Shown one piece after another: positions 32,213-42,330 of a stretch of DNA of 64,000 nt (position 1 is its first letter; the number at the start of each line of letters is the position of its first letter). Source of the DNA: Algoriphagus aquimarinus (GTDB taxonomy: Bacteria > Bacteroidota > Bacteroidia > Cytophagales > Cyclobacteriaceae); NCBI RefSeq assembly GCF_007997215.1, contig NZ_VORW01000019.1:1-64000 (forward strand), written 5' to 3'. The translations under genes were made by a program, and so were the position numbers. The notes beneath the pieces were generated by a model. It had not been told where the DNA came from, ran no database searches, and was given only the letters and a program-made list of their open reading frames with translations.

Positions 32213-34489
32213 TCAATCCGGTGTTTGAATCTGATAATGTCTCAGGGGTTTTTCTCCTTTCAGATGTTCAATGAAGTAGTCCCAGCGTTTTTTGGTGAAA
32301 TAGTCTCCGTTTGTTCTACCAAAGCTGTGATTGCGACTCGGCCAGATAAATAGGTCAAAGTCTTTACCTGCATTGATCAAAGCTTCTGCGAATTTGAAAG
32401 TTGCCGAAGGGTTTACATTTTCATCTATTCCTCCATGTGCTAGGAGCAAATAACCTTTGAGATTGGCTGCATTGGTGATATTGGATTGTTCATGGTAAAA
32501 GTCTCCCGCTGGATATCCCATGTACATTTCTGGCCACCAGGCTTTTTCCATTCTGTGATCATGATCTCCAGCCGAAGCAACGCCTACTTTATAGAAATCG
32601 GGGTGTAGCAGCATCGCTCTACCAGCATCGTATCCACCAGCAGAGTGACCAAAGATTCCTACTTTGTCCACATCCATAAATTTGTTTTTAGCTGCCAATT
32701 CCTTAATAGCCAAGACGTGGTCAGTGGTGCCGTCTCCAAGATTATTATAAGAGACGTCGTTGAAAGCTTTTCCTCTTCCATGTGTACCAAGTCCGTCCAC
32801 CGTGACAACCACAAAACCAAGCTCAGCCATCGGCTGAGGTAAGCCAACTAATCCAGCCCGGAATGTCTTGGGAGTTATGTCTATGTGTGGGCCTGTGTAG
32901 GTGTAGTCTATGATAGGGTATTTCTTTTTGGAAGTGAAGTCTGTAGGGAGGTAGTAAATCCCATAAATCGTAGTCTTACCATCTTTAGCGGTTGCGGTGA
33001 ATTGCTTAGGACTTTGGTATCCTTTTTTGACAAGGTTTGAAATGTCAGCTTTGGAAATTTCGTTTACCACTTTTCCTGTTTTCAATTCCCGTACAACGGA
33101 GACTGTAGGCTGATCAACCCTAGAATAATTATCAATAAAATAGTCCTTTCCGCTGCCATAACTGATGTCGTGAAAAGCATTTTCAGGAGTCAATAACTCC
33201 AGTCCTGAGCCATCAAAATTCACTTTATAAACAAATGAATAATATGGGTTTACGTTCTCTTCCTTGCCAGAAGCCTCAAAGTAGATGATGTTGTTTTGCT
33301 CATCAATGGAAAGCAGGTTTTTGACCACATAGGCACCGGAAGTGATTCGATTGACAAGTTTCCCCGTCTTCCAATCCATTAGATAAAGCTGATTCCATCC
33401 TGATTTTTCTGTTCCGAGGATAAATTGTCCATTGTCCAGTCTTCTGAAAATATTGTCATTATTGATATGGGTGGGGGATGACTCAGAGTAGACTTTTCGG
33501 ATTTCTTTGGAGTCTACATTGATTTCAAGTAAGTCAAAGCTTTTGAAACCTCTTTGCAAATATGTGCCGTAGAGATTTTCACTATCACTATCCCAATTGA
33601 AGTACATCCCAATGAAATGTGGAAGGGAAAGGTTAGGGAATTTTGTCTCTTTTTTAATTTCTAATTCGAATAATACAGGCGTGTACATCACCACGGTAGT
33701 GTCTCCGGGCGAAGCTCTAAAGTAGCCCATGAGTTGAGGTCGAAATTTGTCATCATGACTATTATCCAAAAGGAGCATTTTTTCAGCCAAGCGTAAGTCC
33801 ACAATCTGAGTTTGTATTTTCTTTGAATCAGGCGACCAGTTGATACTTAGGTGCTCCGGACGCTCTCCATTTTCTCCTAGCACCATGTCTGACCATCCCC
33901 AAAATGAAGCATATTCATAGTCTTTTTTTCCGTCGTAACTCAGTTGAATTTCCTCGCCGGTTTCCAGATCTTCTACAAAAAGATTGAAGTTTCTTACATA
34001 AGCTTTCCAATTGCCATCTGGGGAAATTGATACAGATCTGTCTCTAGAATCAGCCGAAGGTCTCTTAGACTCCAGAGTTCTATCTTTATAGGTCCAGCTT
34101 TTGTTCATCCAATCAAAGTCTACAGATCCATCGTCTTTGAGTTGAATTCGATTGAAAGGCAAGCTAGTGGGGTCAATAGATTCCCCACTTTTTTCACTTA
34201 GCAACTTGGCTAATTCCTTATGGTCAAAAGCTTCTTTGGTTTCTCCTTTTTCAATATCCGTGAGAAAAAAGCGCTTACCATCTTTGGTATACGTCTGATG
34301 CCAAAAGCTCTTTTTATCATTAAGCCAATTTGGAATCACATCTAGGTGGTAGACTTCCTTTTGGATGTTGCCACTGAGAAAGTATTCAGCTTTGTGGTAG
34401 GTGTCCTCGGTGATTTGGCCAAAAGTGTTTTGTGCAAATAACCCAATTAAGAGAATAAGTAGAGGTGAAAATCGTAAAGGTTTAAACAT
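32213..34489 (-). CDS. Dipeptidyl peptidase IV-type S9 peptidase
   Basis: 758 residues with a signal peptide (about 1-24). An eight-bladed propeller (about 60-480) precedes the alpha/beta hydrolase domain. The nucleophile lies in GHSAGG, the Asp in AHGGIDENVNPS, and the His in PSRNHSFGR. In the propeller DLETGEE and YEYASFWGWSD contain a Glu-like dipeptide anchor. It removes N-terminal X-Pro dipeptides from periplasmic or secreted peptides. Its length is normal for bacterial DPP-IV. Confidence 0.92.
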   Translation of the reverse strand: MFKPLRFSPLLILLIGLFAQNTFGQITEDTYHKAEYFLSGNIQKEVYHLDVIPNWLNDKKSFWHQTYTKDGKRFFLTDIEKGETKEAFDHKELAKLLSEKSGESIDPTSLPFNRIQLKDDGSVDFDWMNKSWTYKDRTLESKRPSADSRDRSVSISPDGNWKAYVRNFNLFVEDLETGEEIQLSYDGKKDYEYASFWGWSDMVLGENGERPEHLSINWSPDSKKIQTQIVDLRLAEKMLLLDNSHDDKFRPQLMGYFRASPGDTTVVMYTPVLFELEIKKETKFPNLSLPHFIGMYFNWDSDSENLYGTYLQRGFKSFDLLEINVDSKEIRKVYSESSPTHINNDNIFRRLDNGQFILGTEKSGWNQLYLMDWKTGKLVNRITSGAYVVKNLLSIDEQNNIIYFEASGKEENVNPYYSFVYKVNFDGSGLELLTPENAFHDISYGSGKDYFIDNYSRVDQPTVSVVRELKTGKVVNEISKADISNLVKKGYQSPKQFTATAKDGKTTIYGIYYLPTDFTSKKKYPIIDYTYTGPHIDITPKTFRAGLVGLPQPMAELGFVVVTVDGLGTHGRGKAFNDVSYNNLGDGTTDHVLAIKELAAKNKFMDVDKVGIFGHSAGGYDAGRAMLLHPDFYKVGVASAGDHDHRMEKAWWPEMYMGYPAGDFYHEQSNITNAANLKGYLLLAHGGIDENVNPSATFKFAEALINAGKDFDLFIWPSRNHSFGRTNGDYFTKKRWDYFIEHLKGEKPLRHYQIQTPD

Positions 34490-34589
34490 AAAAAGGCGAG
34501 ATGGCTTGGGAGGTTAAGGTATACCCAAATAATTGGAAAAACACTTCGGGAATTGACCTAAAGTGATCCTATTTTGTGAATGGTACTAG

Positions 34590-35144
34590 TTATCCAGCGG
34601 TTTCGTAGGCTTTTTTGATCCATGTGATGACTTCTGGAACTATATCATTTTCATCTTTCAAGTGAATTTTGTGACTGCACATACCATTGGTTTTGGTGTC
34701 AAATTCCAGAATTCCCTCTGCTGTATGTCCTTTAAGATTGATGCCTATTTCATAGCGCGTTTTAGTAGCTGGGATGAGCATAGCAAACTGCTTTTTGCGC
34801 TTGATACTGACGTAAGCATTTTTAGGAGCGAACTCTACGTCAGTTCCAAAAGCTTTGATTTCATTACTCAGCTTTTCATAAATCGGTAAAAAGTGCTCCT
34901 TGCCTTTGTATTGCTTAGTAATCAACTCATCTGTGTCTGATACTGATCCGGCATCGGATTTCAGCGCTTTATGTGCGACTAGGTTTGCAAAACCATGGGT
35001 AAAGGCATGCTCAGTTTTTAGGAAGTTGAGAATTTCCCCATGTTTTTTATAACCTTCTTTTTGAACAATCGCAACCCATTGAGCTAGGCTTTTGCCTGTG
35101 TTTTTCTCAAGATTGTCGATCATTGTTTGAGCTGCTTGATCCAT
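34590..35144 (-). CDS. DUF4287 and DUF5655 domain protein
   Basis: 184 residues. The N-terminal DUF4287 (about 5-62) contains NLEKNTGKSLAQWV and EGYKKHGEILNFLKTEHAFTHGFANL. The C-terminal DUF5655 (about 75-180) contains the ...APKNAYVSIKRKKQFAMLIPATK block. Cytoplasmic, function unknown. It is cotranscribed with the endonuclease-family gene, whose stop is six bases upstream. Confidence 0.88.
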   Translation of the reverse strand: MDQAAQTMIDNLEKNTGKSLAQWVAIVQKEGYKKHGEILNFLKTEHAFTHGFANLVAHKALKSDAGSVSDTDELITKQYKGKEHFLPIYEKLSNEIKAFGTDVEFAPKNAYVSIKRKKQFAMLIPATKTRYEIGINLKGHTAEGILEFDTKTNGMCSHKIHLKDENDIVPEVITWIKKAYETAG

Positions 35145-35150
35145 AATTTA

Positions 35151-36152
35151 TTAGGAGGTTTGTGTTTCTATTTCGCAAAGAACAGGAAAGTGATCTGATG
35201 CTTTTTTGAGTGAATCGCTTACAGCTTGGATTATTGGATTGCTCTTTTCTAAAATCGGGTTCCAGACTGCCCCTTTTAAAACTTTCAAACCTTGACTAGC
35301 TAGTATATGATCAATCAATACATTGATTTGATCTCCAGTGATTCTGTCTTTGTATTTGCTGGAATTTGGCGTGTAGCCATAGCTGTTAAGTCTTGGTTTG
35401 GGCAGAACTGGCTTCAAAACACACTCTGGTTTCCAGACATCTCCCAATAAAATCTCGACAGCACTTTTGGCGAATTTGTTTTCATAGAAATCCAACTCAA
35501 ATCCGTCATTGATATCTCCCATCACCATGACTTGCTGATTTTTCTCCAAATACTCATCACAGCGCTCACGTATGGACATGCATTCTGCAAATAACTTCAG
35601 CCGATCCCTTGCTGAAATCTGTTCAAATCTAGCGTAATCTACCATGTCGAAAATCCCTTTAGACTTGGTATGCGCAATAATGACTCTAGTAATCAGCGAA
35701 TCATCCATACCTAAAATACTCAATTCAAGTGGTGGACGATAATGCTTATACTGTTCTTTGATCAACCGATTTGTAGTGTCTTGAAGGAAGGGTTCATCAA
35801 ATCGCCTTCCAGCCTTTGTCTCAGGGGTAAAGAGAACGTTGACTTTGTCGGGATTATAAATGGCACATAGTTCTTGCTGACCTGCAGAAGGGAAGCCGTG
35901 CACTCCTTTGAAATTGGAATCTGGAATAAACATTTGAGTCCAGATTTCCATTTGCCTGGAAGCAGTTTTAGATCCGTCTACCAGTGTGTTTGGACCTTCC
36001 ACTATTCCAAGGAAATCTGGATTCATTGCTTTGATCACATCGGCCAGTTGCCGACTTCTTGTGAGTTCCTTTCCTGTTGTTTTTGGATTTCCGTCGGTGT
36101 CAAAAAGATCCCGCATCCATTCTACATTGTATACGCCAATTTTATATATCAT
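35151..36152 (-). CDS. Endonuclease/exonuclease/phosphatase family protein
   Basis: From ATG 36152 about 333 residues. It opens with KIGVYNVEWMRDLFD (the N-V-E start of the fold, Asn and Glu being metal/phosphate ligands); MGDINDGFELDF carries the Asp-Asn pair, and KASDHFPVLCEI the terminal Asp-His. It would cut a phosphodiester or phosphomonoester bond. An upstream in-frame start (36179) falls inside a hairpin, so the later ATG is preferred. No signal peptide. Confidence 0.85.
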   Translation of the reverse strand: MIYKIGVYNVEWMRDLFDTDGNPKTTGKELTRSRQLADVIKAMNPDFLGIVEGPNTLVDGSKTASRQMEIWTQMFIPDSNFKGVHGFPSAGQQELCAIYNPDKVNVLFTPETKAGRRFDEPFLQDTTNRLIKEQYKHYRPPLELSILGMDDSLITRVIIAHTKSKGIFDMVDYARFEQISARDRLKLFAECMSIRERCDEYLEKNQQVMVMGDINDGFELDFYENKFAKSAVEILLGDVWKPECVLKPVLPKPRLNSYGYTPNSSKYKDRITGDQINVLIDHILASQGLKVLKGAVWNPILEKSNPIIQAVSDSLKKASDHFPVLCEIETQTS

Positions 36153-36196
36153 AAAAATGTAACTTAGGTTAAAAATCAACCTTAAGTTACATTTTT
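36153..36196 (-). terminator. Long hairpin, probable terminator of the HGSNAT-like gene
   Basis: Arms AAAAATGTAACTTAGGTT (36153-36170) and its near-complement (36178-36196) with one bulged base and a seven-base loop. On the minus strand a T-run follows. It lies directly in front of the ATG at 36152, so it may also influence that gene's expression. Confidence 0.6.
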
Positions 36197-36230
36197 TATA
36201 GGTATATACCTGATTAGCATGTTATTGTAT

Positions 36231-37376
36231 TTACACTTTGATGTAAATTTTCTTTTTATCCATCCACAATCCAATCAGCCAAATTAGTAGCATATAGCTA
36301 AAAGCGAAAAGGAATGAGGCCATTTTGGGAGAAAGCCATGTTGTATAAAAATTTGTATAAATGAAGCCTCTTAGTGTAGTTTCTCCCATAGGAATCATAG
36401 AAAGTAGTCTTATAACCAATCCCGATAGCACGTATAGAATCAATGGGTTTCTTCCGAATACCTCGAAGAAATAGGTCCAGCCTTTCCAGTTTTTGATCTC
36501 GATCACAGCAACCAAGAGGGCTAAAAGAACCAGGTCAATGCCAGTGGTAAGAAGAACGTAAGAGCTTGTCCAGATCTTCTTATTGATAGGAAAAAGAAGG
36601 TCCCAAGCATAACTCAGGACGATAAGCACCACAGCTATGCCTAGCAATTTCTTAACGGCATCCATGGTATTACCCAATTTCTGAATCATTTTGCCTGCTA
36701 AGTAGCCTGCGATCACATTTACGATTGCTGGTAGAGTACTCAGTATTCCTTCTGGATCGAAAGGAATTCCCTCTCCTCCGTACATTCTTTCTGGGCCTAT
36801 TAGTGCCAAATCTAGTTTAATTGCTGCATTGCCTGTAAGGCTATAAGGATCAGAAGCGTCTCCAAAGAAATACATAATCACCCAATAGCCAAGAAGTGCG
36901 ATTGCACTGAAAATCCAGCCTAATTTTATCCCTCCATAATAAAGGACGATAGATGCGAAGAAGTAGCATAAGGCTATTCGCTGCAATACTCCAAACAAGC
37001 GAACTTCAGTAAGGTCTATGAAGCTGATTGCTCCCGAATCAGAAAGGTCATAAAAAGGAAAAGCATTGAGCAGCCATCCAATCAGAAAAATCAAGACGGT
37101 TCTTTTTCCTACTTTTTTGAAAAAGTCAGCGGTATTCATTTGCTGAAGCTTTTTCATAGAGAAGCTCATCGCATTGCCGACTACGAATAGAAATGTGGGA
37201 AAAACCAGATCAGTCGGAGTGAAACCGTGCCATTTTGCGTGAGCAAGAGGCGCAAATAAATTGCTCCAATCACCTGCGGTGTTGACTATGATCATAAATG
37301 CAATTGTCAATCCGCGTAACACGTCCAGTGCCAGATATCTGTTAGTTATACCTGGAGAGATAGAATTTTGGGTCAT
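36231..37376 (-). CDS. HGSNAT-like membrane acyltransferase family (DUF5009/DUF1624)
   Basis: 381 residues with ten or so hydrophobic segments. It begins RYLALDVLRGLTIAFMIIVNTAGDWS and has a HAKWHGFTPTDLVFPTFLFVVG block, the signature of the heparan-alpha-glucosaminide N-acetyltransferase-like family. In bacteria these are thought to transfer acetyl groups to sugars across the inner membrane. The catalytic His is likely in HAKWHG. Monocistronic, followed by a long hairpin. Confidence 0.88.
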   Translation of the reverse strand: MTQNSISPGITNRYLALDVLRGLTIAFMIIVNTAGDWSNLFAPLAHAKWHGFTPTDLVFPTFLFVVGNAMSFSMKKLQQMNTADFFKKVGKRTVLIFLIGWLLNAFPFYDLSDSGAISFIDLTEVRLFGVLQRIALCYFFASIVLYYGGIKLGWIFSAIALLGYWVIMYFFGDASDPYSLTGNAAIKLDLALIGPERMYGGEGIPFDPEGILSTLPAIVNVIAGYLAGKMIQKLGNTMDAVKKLLGIAVVLIVLSYAWDLLFPINKKIWTSSYVLLTTGIDLVLLALLVAVIEIKNWKGWTYFFEVFGRNPLILYVLSGLVIRLLSMIPMGETTLRGFIYTNFYTTWLSPKMASFLFAFSYMLLIWLIGLWMDKKKIYIKV

Positions 37377-37495
37377 CTTAAGGTGGGGTAAATTGGGGTG
37401 AAAAAGATTACATATCCTTTAAGCTTCAAGATAAAATATTATCTTGTTTTTCACTTAACTACTCACTTTTTATCACAAAAAAAAATACACTATTT

Positions 37496-38380
37496 ATGAA
37501 AAATATATCAGTAGAAGATTTCAAAATAACAAAACCAATATCCTTAAAAGATATATCGACGAGTTTGGATTTGGAAGCATCGGAAAAGAAAAAGGACAAG
37601 GAACTAAACAAGCTGAGAGAAAATCTCAGCGAGCATCAGGATATTATGTATGCTCATAATAAGTATTCTGTACTCATTTGTCTCCAAGGAATGGATACGG
37701 CAGGAAAGGATAGTTTGATTAGAGAAGTGTTTAAAGAATTCAATCCTCGCGGAGTGGTAGTTCATAGTTTCAAGACTCCTTCCACCTTGGAACTACAGCA
37801 TGATTACTTGTGGAGGCACGTTGTGGCCTTACCGCAGCGTGGAAAATACGGAGTTTTTAATCGCACACATTATGAGAACGTATTAGTCACGCGTGTTCAT
37901 CCTGGTTATATTTTGGGTGAAAATATTCCTGGGATCAATTCAGTGGATGATATCACAGTAGATTTTTGGGAGAAGCGATTTGAGCAGATCAATAACTTCG
38001 AAAAGCAGATCAGCGATAATGGGACCATTATTTTCAAATTCTTTCTACATCTAAGTAAAGAGGAGCAAAGACAGCGATTGCTTCGTCGGTTGAATAAAGC
38101 GAAGCATAATTGGAAATTTTCACCTGGTGACTTAAAGGAGCGGGATCGATGGGATGATTATCAGAAGTGCTATGAAGAAGCGATTAACAAAACTTCTAAA
38201 GATCACGCACCTTGGTATATTATTCCGTCAGATAATAAGGAAACAGCTCGTGTTTTGGTTGCAAAAATCATCTATGAGCAAATGAAAAAGATGGAAGATA
38301 TCCAGGAGCCAGAGCTGGATGCGGCTATCAAGCAGAATATTGAAATGTATAAGGATATCCTATCTAAAGAAGGGCAGTAG
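37496..38380 (+). CDS. Polyphosphate kinase 2 family protein (polyphosphate:nucleotide phosphotransferase)
   Basis: 294 residues. Walker A GMDTAGKDS at 65-73; lid/Walker B region with the motif FNRTHYENVLVTRVHP near 120-135. The NR(S/T)HYE form is characteristic of class III PPK2 enzymes that phosphorylate AMP and ADP with polyphosphate; substrate class is inferred from this motif. Cytoplasmic. Divergent from the HGSNAT-like gene, with a 119-base intergenic region that is AT-rich. Confidence 0.92.
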   Translation: MKNISVEDFKITKPISLKDISTSLDLEASEKKKDKELNKLRENLSEHQDIMYAHNKYSVLICLQGMDTAGKDSLIREVFKEFNPRGVVVHSFKTPSTLELQHDYLWRHVVALPQRGKYGVFNRTHYENVLVTRVHPGYILGENIPGINSVDDITVDFWEKRFEQINNFEKQISDNGTIIFKFFLHLSKEEQRQRLLRRLNKAKHNWKFSPGDLKERDRWDDYQKCYEEAINKTSKDHAPWYIIPSDNKETARVLVAKIIYEQMKKMEDIQEPELDAAIKQNIEMYKDILSKEGQ

Positions 38381-38510
38381 ATCAAAAATTGTATTTTAAA
38401 CCTATATATATGCGTAAAAAAAATTAAAGTTGTTTTTGATATGTTCTGAATTTTAGTAGCTTCATATACTTTTAAATGATTGATTTTTAACTAATTAAAT
38501 TTTTAATGCT

Positions 38511-39890
38511 ATGAAAAATTTATTCAGCTTCCTCGTAATTGGATTTATTTTTATTTCCTGTAATCCAGATAAAACCTCGAGTGAATCAGAAAGTGTTTGG
38601 CCTGGATCACTGGAGAAAGAGGTATATAACATTGAATTGGAATTTGATGAATCATCAGGTTTTGTTCCACTGAAAAATAATCCTAACTGCAAAAATGGCT
38701 TAGACGGTAAAGCTTGTCAAAGTGACGCTTTGGAACTTAGAAATAGCGTGCTTGAAATAATCAAGAAAATTGATGATTCTATACAAGTAGATACCATGCA
38801 TATCAGAGTTTATCTAGATGTGTCAGTATACTTGGATGGCTTGACACCCTTGCAATATCTAAAAATTGAGGATAATGCAATTGTTCATCATTATGTAGTT
38901 TCTCAACCATTTGAAATCCAAGCTAGACGACCAATCATGCAAACTGATTATATACAGCAAGCAAGGCGCCCAATAATGCAGGAACAATTTAGGTATGATT
39001 CACTATCCAAAACTAGTATGATGGTCAAAGAAATTGGTGGTGGTCAACCCGGCTCTTCAAATCCAACTCATCGTGTTTGGATAGTTGACAGTGGAATTGA
39101 TTCCACACATCAAGATCTGAATTTTGGACAAAGTGAGGCTGCTCTTTCGTTTGATTTTTCTATAGGTAATAGCAAAAATCCTTTTGAGGATGGTTACGGG
39201 CATGGAACATTTTTAGCTGGAGCGATAGGAGGATTAGCCTCTTCAAAACCGATTTTCGCTGAGGGATATGGTATAAATGGAGTTTTTCCTCTTGCAAAAA
39301 TGGTTTCGATAAAGATTTTTAATGAAACAGGTAGGACAAACAGTGGAAGAGTTACATCGGCCTTGTCCTATATATTTAGCTCTGCAAAGTCAGGAGATGT
39401 GGTGAATTTAAGCTGGGGACTGAATATCTCCTCTGGAGATTGTGAAGCAAATCAGTATAAGAAGATATATGAATGGATTGATAAGCTAGCAATCAAAGGA
39501 GTATATGTTGTAATGTCTGCAGGAAATGAAGAACAGGAATCATTGACCAATTTCCCTGGATGTATTGATTTAGCATCCCAGCCAGCTTCTGTTAAATCCA
39601 AGATTTTCACCATCGGATCAGTAGAAGTTCCTATTTCTGGATCCTATTATTACTCTTTCTTCTCAAATTACGGGAGACCTTCAATTGATTATTTGACTCC
39701 TGGAGAGGATATTTTTACTACAGCCCCAGGTGGCAAATACGTGCTAGTGTCTGGAACTTCTTTGTCCGCAGCAATATTCTCAGGGATTCTTTATCATAAT
39801 TCCGGCGTAGGTACTCTTGCAATAATCAAAAGAGGCGCCGTCCCTGGAGGTACTAATCCTGATTATCCAATTGCGAAAGTTGGGAATTAA
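38511..39890 (+). CDS. S8 subtilisin-like serine protease lipoprotein
   Basis: 459 residues. Lipoprotein signal ending FISC17. A 115-residue N-terminal region of mixed character follows (45-160), holding a 13-residue tandem repeat: ARRPIMQ occurs at 138-144 and 151-157. The catalytic domain has Asp193 (VDSGID), His231 (GYGHGTFLAG), oxyanion Asn339 (SAGNE) and Ser417 (SGTSLSAA). It is an extracytoplasmic protease; the N-terminal part could be a propeptide, but the lipid anchor lies before it. Confidence 0.9.
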   Translation: MKNLFSFLVIGFIFISCNPDKTSSESESVWPGSLEKEVYNIELEFDESSGFVPLKNNPNCKNGLDGKACQSDALELRNSVLEIIKKIDDSIQVDTMHIRVYLDVSVYLDGLTPLQYLKIEDNAIVHHYVVSQPFEIQARRPIMQTDYIQQARRPIMQEQFRYDSLSKTSMMVKEIGGGQPGSSNPTHRVWIVDSGIDSTHQDLNFGQSEAALSFDFSIGNSKNPFEDGYGHGTFLAGAIGGLASSKPIFAEGYGINGVFPLAKMVSIKIFNETGRTNSGRVTSALSYIFSSAKSGDVVNLSWGLNISSGDCEANQYKKIYEWIDKLAIKGVYVVMSAGNEEQESLTNFPGCIDLASQPASVKSKIFTIGSVEVPISGSYYYSFFSNYGRPSIDYLTPGEDIFTTAPGGKYVLVSGTSLSAAIFSGILYHNSGVGTLAIIKRGAVPGGTNPDYPIAKVGN

Positions 39891-39906
39891 CATACTGAAG
39901 AATAAT

Positions 39907-39953
39907 AAGTAATAGCTGACTTTAAATCTCAATCTTTAAATCAGCTATTACTT
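39907..39953. terminator. Long bidirectional hairpin between converging genes
   Basis: Arms AAGTAATAGCTGA and TCAGCTATTACTT, continued by TTTAAA/TTTAAA inside, with one bulged C. It overlaps the last codon of the cyclase gene (ends 39948) and lies 17 bases after the protease gene, so it probably ends both transcripts. Confidence 0.75.
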
Positions 39954-42158
39954 TTGTTGACCTAGATCGTTGGATTGTAGTTCTTGATTTAGCTCGTACA
40001 GTTTAGTATCTATTTGGTTTAGTACTTTCTTCAATGCAGGATCCTTTAGATAGTCTTTAAAAATGGGGTTTGTTCTGATTTGAAATACATCTCTATAGCC
40101 ACTGGTAAAAGCTTGATTTAGGTATTGGACTAGCAGTGTTTTGTTGTTTCTTATTGCCTCCAATTGAGCTAGATCAAACCATAGATTCGAATCATTTTTA
40201 ATTGATTCCACAGAAGTTTCCCGTGCATTTAGTGCGATATCAGTCAGTAACTTTGCTTGGGATTTGTCACCCTTTTGTAAATAGGCATGAGCTAAGAAAA
40301 TTGGAGTGGAATCATAAATGTCATCAACAGTATTGGGGTTAAGTTGTAAGACTTTTTCAAATAGCTCAATTGACCGATCCATATTTCCAGCCATAAAGGC
40401 AATGTATCCGGCTGAGGAGTAATTGTAGACTGAGTTAGTAGTATTATTCTCTAAGATTACATCAATCATCTTTAAGGCCTTAGTTTTATCACCTTGTTCA
40501 AGATAGACATAGGCAAGTTGTTCGGCAGTTACAGCATCAAAGGTGATGGTGTTTGATTTTTCTAGCCAGTTGATTGCAGTCTCTTGGTGACCTAGGATTC
40601 TATAAATCCAACCTGTGATTTGAGTAGGAATGTAGTTGGTAGGGTTTAAGGATGCCGATTTAATCTGGAGGTCTAATGCACGAATTAGGTCTCCCTGTGT
40701 CATGTAAACTGTAGCCAAATTCCCAATGGCACCACTCAGGTTTGGGTTGAGTACCAAGGCCTTTTCCAAAGCGATCTGTGCTAAATCAATATTACCTTGA
40801 TAATAATATACAGATCCTGCAGACTTATATGCCTCTTCGAGATAAGGGTCAATATCCAAGGCATGGCCATTCGCCTTCAAACTGGAATCAAGCCATGTTT
40901 CTTCTTCACCATAATAAACAAGTCTTGCGTAGGAATCTGCGAGACCAGTATAGGCTAATGCATAATTTGGATCAATATTAAGAGCGGATTTAAAATGCCT
41001 AATAGACTCTAAAGTTTCACTTTTGTTGCTTCTGCCATAACTTTCCTTTCCCTTGAGATAGAGTTCATATGCTTCAAAACTGTTAGTTTGTTCTTTAGAA
41101 ATCTGCTCTTTTTCTTTTGAGCTGAGATTGATATTGAGGACTGTGGCTATTGTGGAAGCAATCTCGGTTTGGACTTTGAAAATATCCTTCACTTCTCTAT
41201 TGAAGGTTTCAGTCCAGAGGTTTTTATTTTCTATAGGATCTATCAGCTGGACATTTATTCGGATTTTATCTCCAATCCATTCTATTGAACCTTTGAGGAT
41301 AGTGCTCACATCCAACATTCTAGCAATAGAATCCAAAGGGATTTCTGAGTCTTGATATTTGGAAACGGCATCCTTGTCAATCACCTTAATTCCTTCAATT
41401 TTAGAAAGGTGTGATATAACATCCTCCGTGAGCCCATCTGCAAAAAACATCAGATCAGGATTGGAAATGGTGTTAGTGAATGGCAATACAGCGACAGATT
41501 TATCCTTTTCCCAAGTGTAATCATTCCATAGTAAGGAAAAGATCAAAAAAATGGACAAGAGAACGGCTACGCCTAATCCAACCCAAAACTTCCAAGGTTC
41601 TTTTTCCTGAGATTTTATAGTGCTGATCATCTCCTTGCGTTTGGGAACCGCGAGTGGGGTATTGCTTAAAGCATAAATCTCTAATTCTTTTGCTACATTT
41701 TTAAGGCGAAAAGCACCTAAACTCACATATGTTAATTTTGAGATTTGAGGGAGTTGCTCTAATACTTTGGATGAAAAAAGCACACAAGATGGTACTCCTA
41801 TGCTTTGAACCCGTGATGCTACATTAACTGCGTCACCAAAAACATCTCCATGGTCTAAAATAACTCCTCCGCAGTGTAGACCAATTCGAAGTTTAAGTTC
41901 TCCTGTTGTGATCCATTCCTTTTGGATCTCAAGACTTGCTTTCAAGGCTTCTTCAGCTGTCTCAAACGTAGCCAGAATTCCATCACCAAGTTCTTTGATT
42001 ACTAATCCGTGGTATTTGCTCAGAACACGTGTGTGAAGTTCCAGATTTTGCTTCATCAGCTCAAAAGCATACTCTTCATCTTGGCCCATCAGTAGGGTAT
42101 ATCCTACTATGTCAGAAAAATAGACGATCGATTGCTTTCGATTTAGCTCCTGATTCAT
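39948..42158 (-). CDS. Class III nucleotide cyclase with TolB-like and TPR regions
   Basis: 736 residues. A cytoplasmic class III cyclase domain (about 8-170) has the metal aspartates Asp16 (FSDIVGYT) and Asp59 (LGDGILATF). One membrane helix (about 193-212) follows, then a TolB-like region (about 218-330, SVAVLPFTN...ADGLTEDVISHLS) and many TPR units (about 370-710). The layout is common in Bacteroidota; it probably makes cAMP or cGMP in response to a signal bound outside. Purine specificity residues were not assigned. Confidence 0.88.
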   Translation of the reverse strand: MNQELNRKQSIVYFSDIVGYTLLMGQDEEYAFELMKQNLELHTRVLSKYHGLVIKELGDGILATFETAEEALKASLEIQKEWITTGELKLRIGLHCGGVILDHGDVFGDAVNVASRVQSIGVPSCVLFSSKVLEQLPQISKLTYVSLGAFRLKNVAKELEIYALSNTPLAVPKRKEMISTIKSQEKEPWKFWVGLGVAVLLSIFLIFSLLWNDYTWEKDKSVAVLPFTNTISNPDLMFFADGLTEDVISHLSKIEGIKVIDKDAVSKYQDSEIPLDSIARMLDVSTILKGSIEWIGDKIRINVQLIDPIENKNLWTETFNREVKDIFKVQTEIASTIATVLNINLSSKEKEQISKEQTNSFEAYELYLKGKESYGRSNKSETLESIRHFKSALNIDPNYALAYTGLADSYARLVYYGEEETWLDSSLKANGHALDIDPYLEEAYKSAGSVYYYQGNIDLAQIALEKALVLNPNLSGAIGNLATVYMTQGDLIRALDLQIKSASLNPTNYIPTQITGWIYRILGHQETAINWLEKSNTITFDAVTAEQLAYVYLEQGDKTKALKMIDVILENNTTNSVYNYSSAGYIAFMAGNMDRSIELFEKVLQLNPNTVDDIYDSTPIFLAHAYLQKGDKSQAKLLTDIALNARETSVESIKNDSNLWFDLAQLEAIRNNKTLLVQYLNQAFTSGYRDVFQIRTNPIFKDYLKDPALKKVLNQIDTKLYELNQELQSNDLGQQK

Positions 42159-42330
42159 GAAAAATTGTAAATGAGGGTAAGAACTCTACATTAACTCTAG
42201 TAAGTATAGCAATTAATCTAATCATTTTTCAGGAGCTTAGAAAATCGCTATTGTAAAGATCGATTCTGATTTACAATTAGTTGATTAATTTTAACTTAAG
42301 TCAAGATAGCTCTTAGTCGTTTCTTCATTT

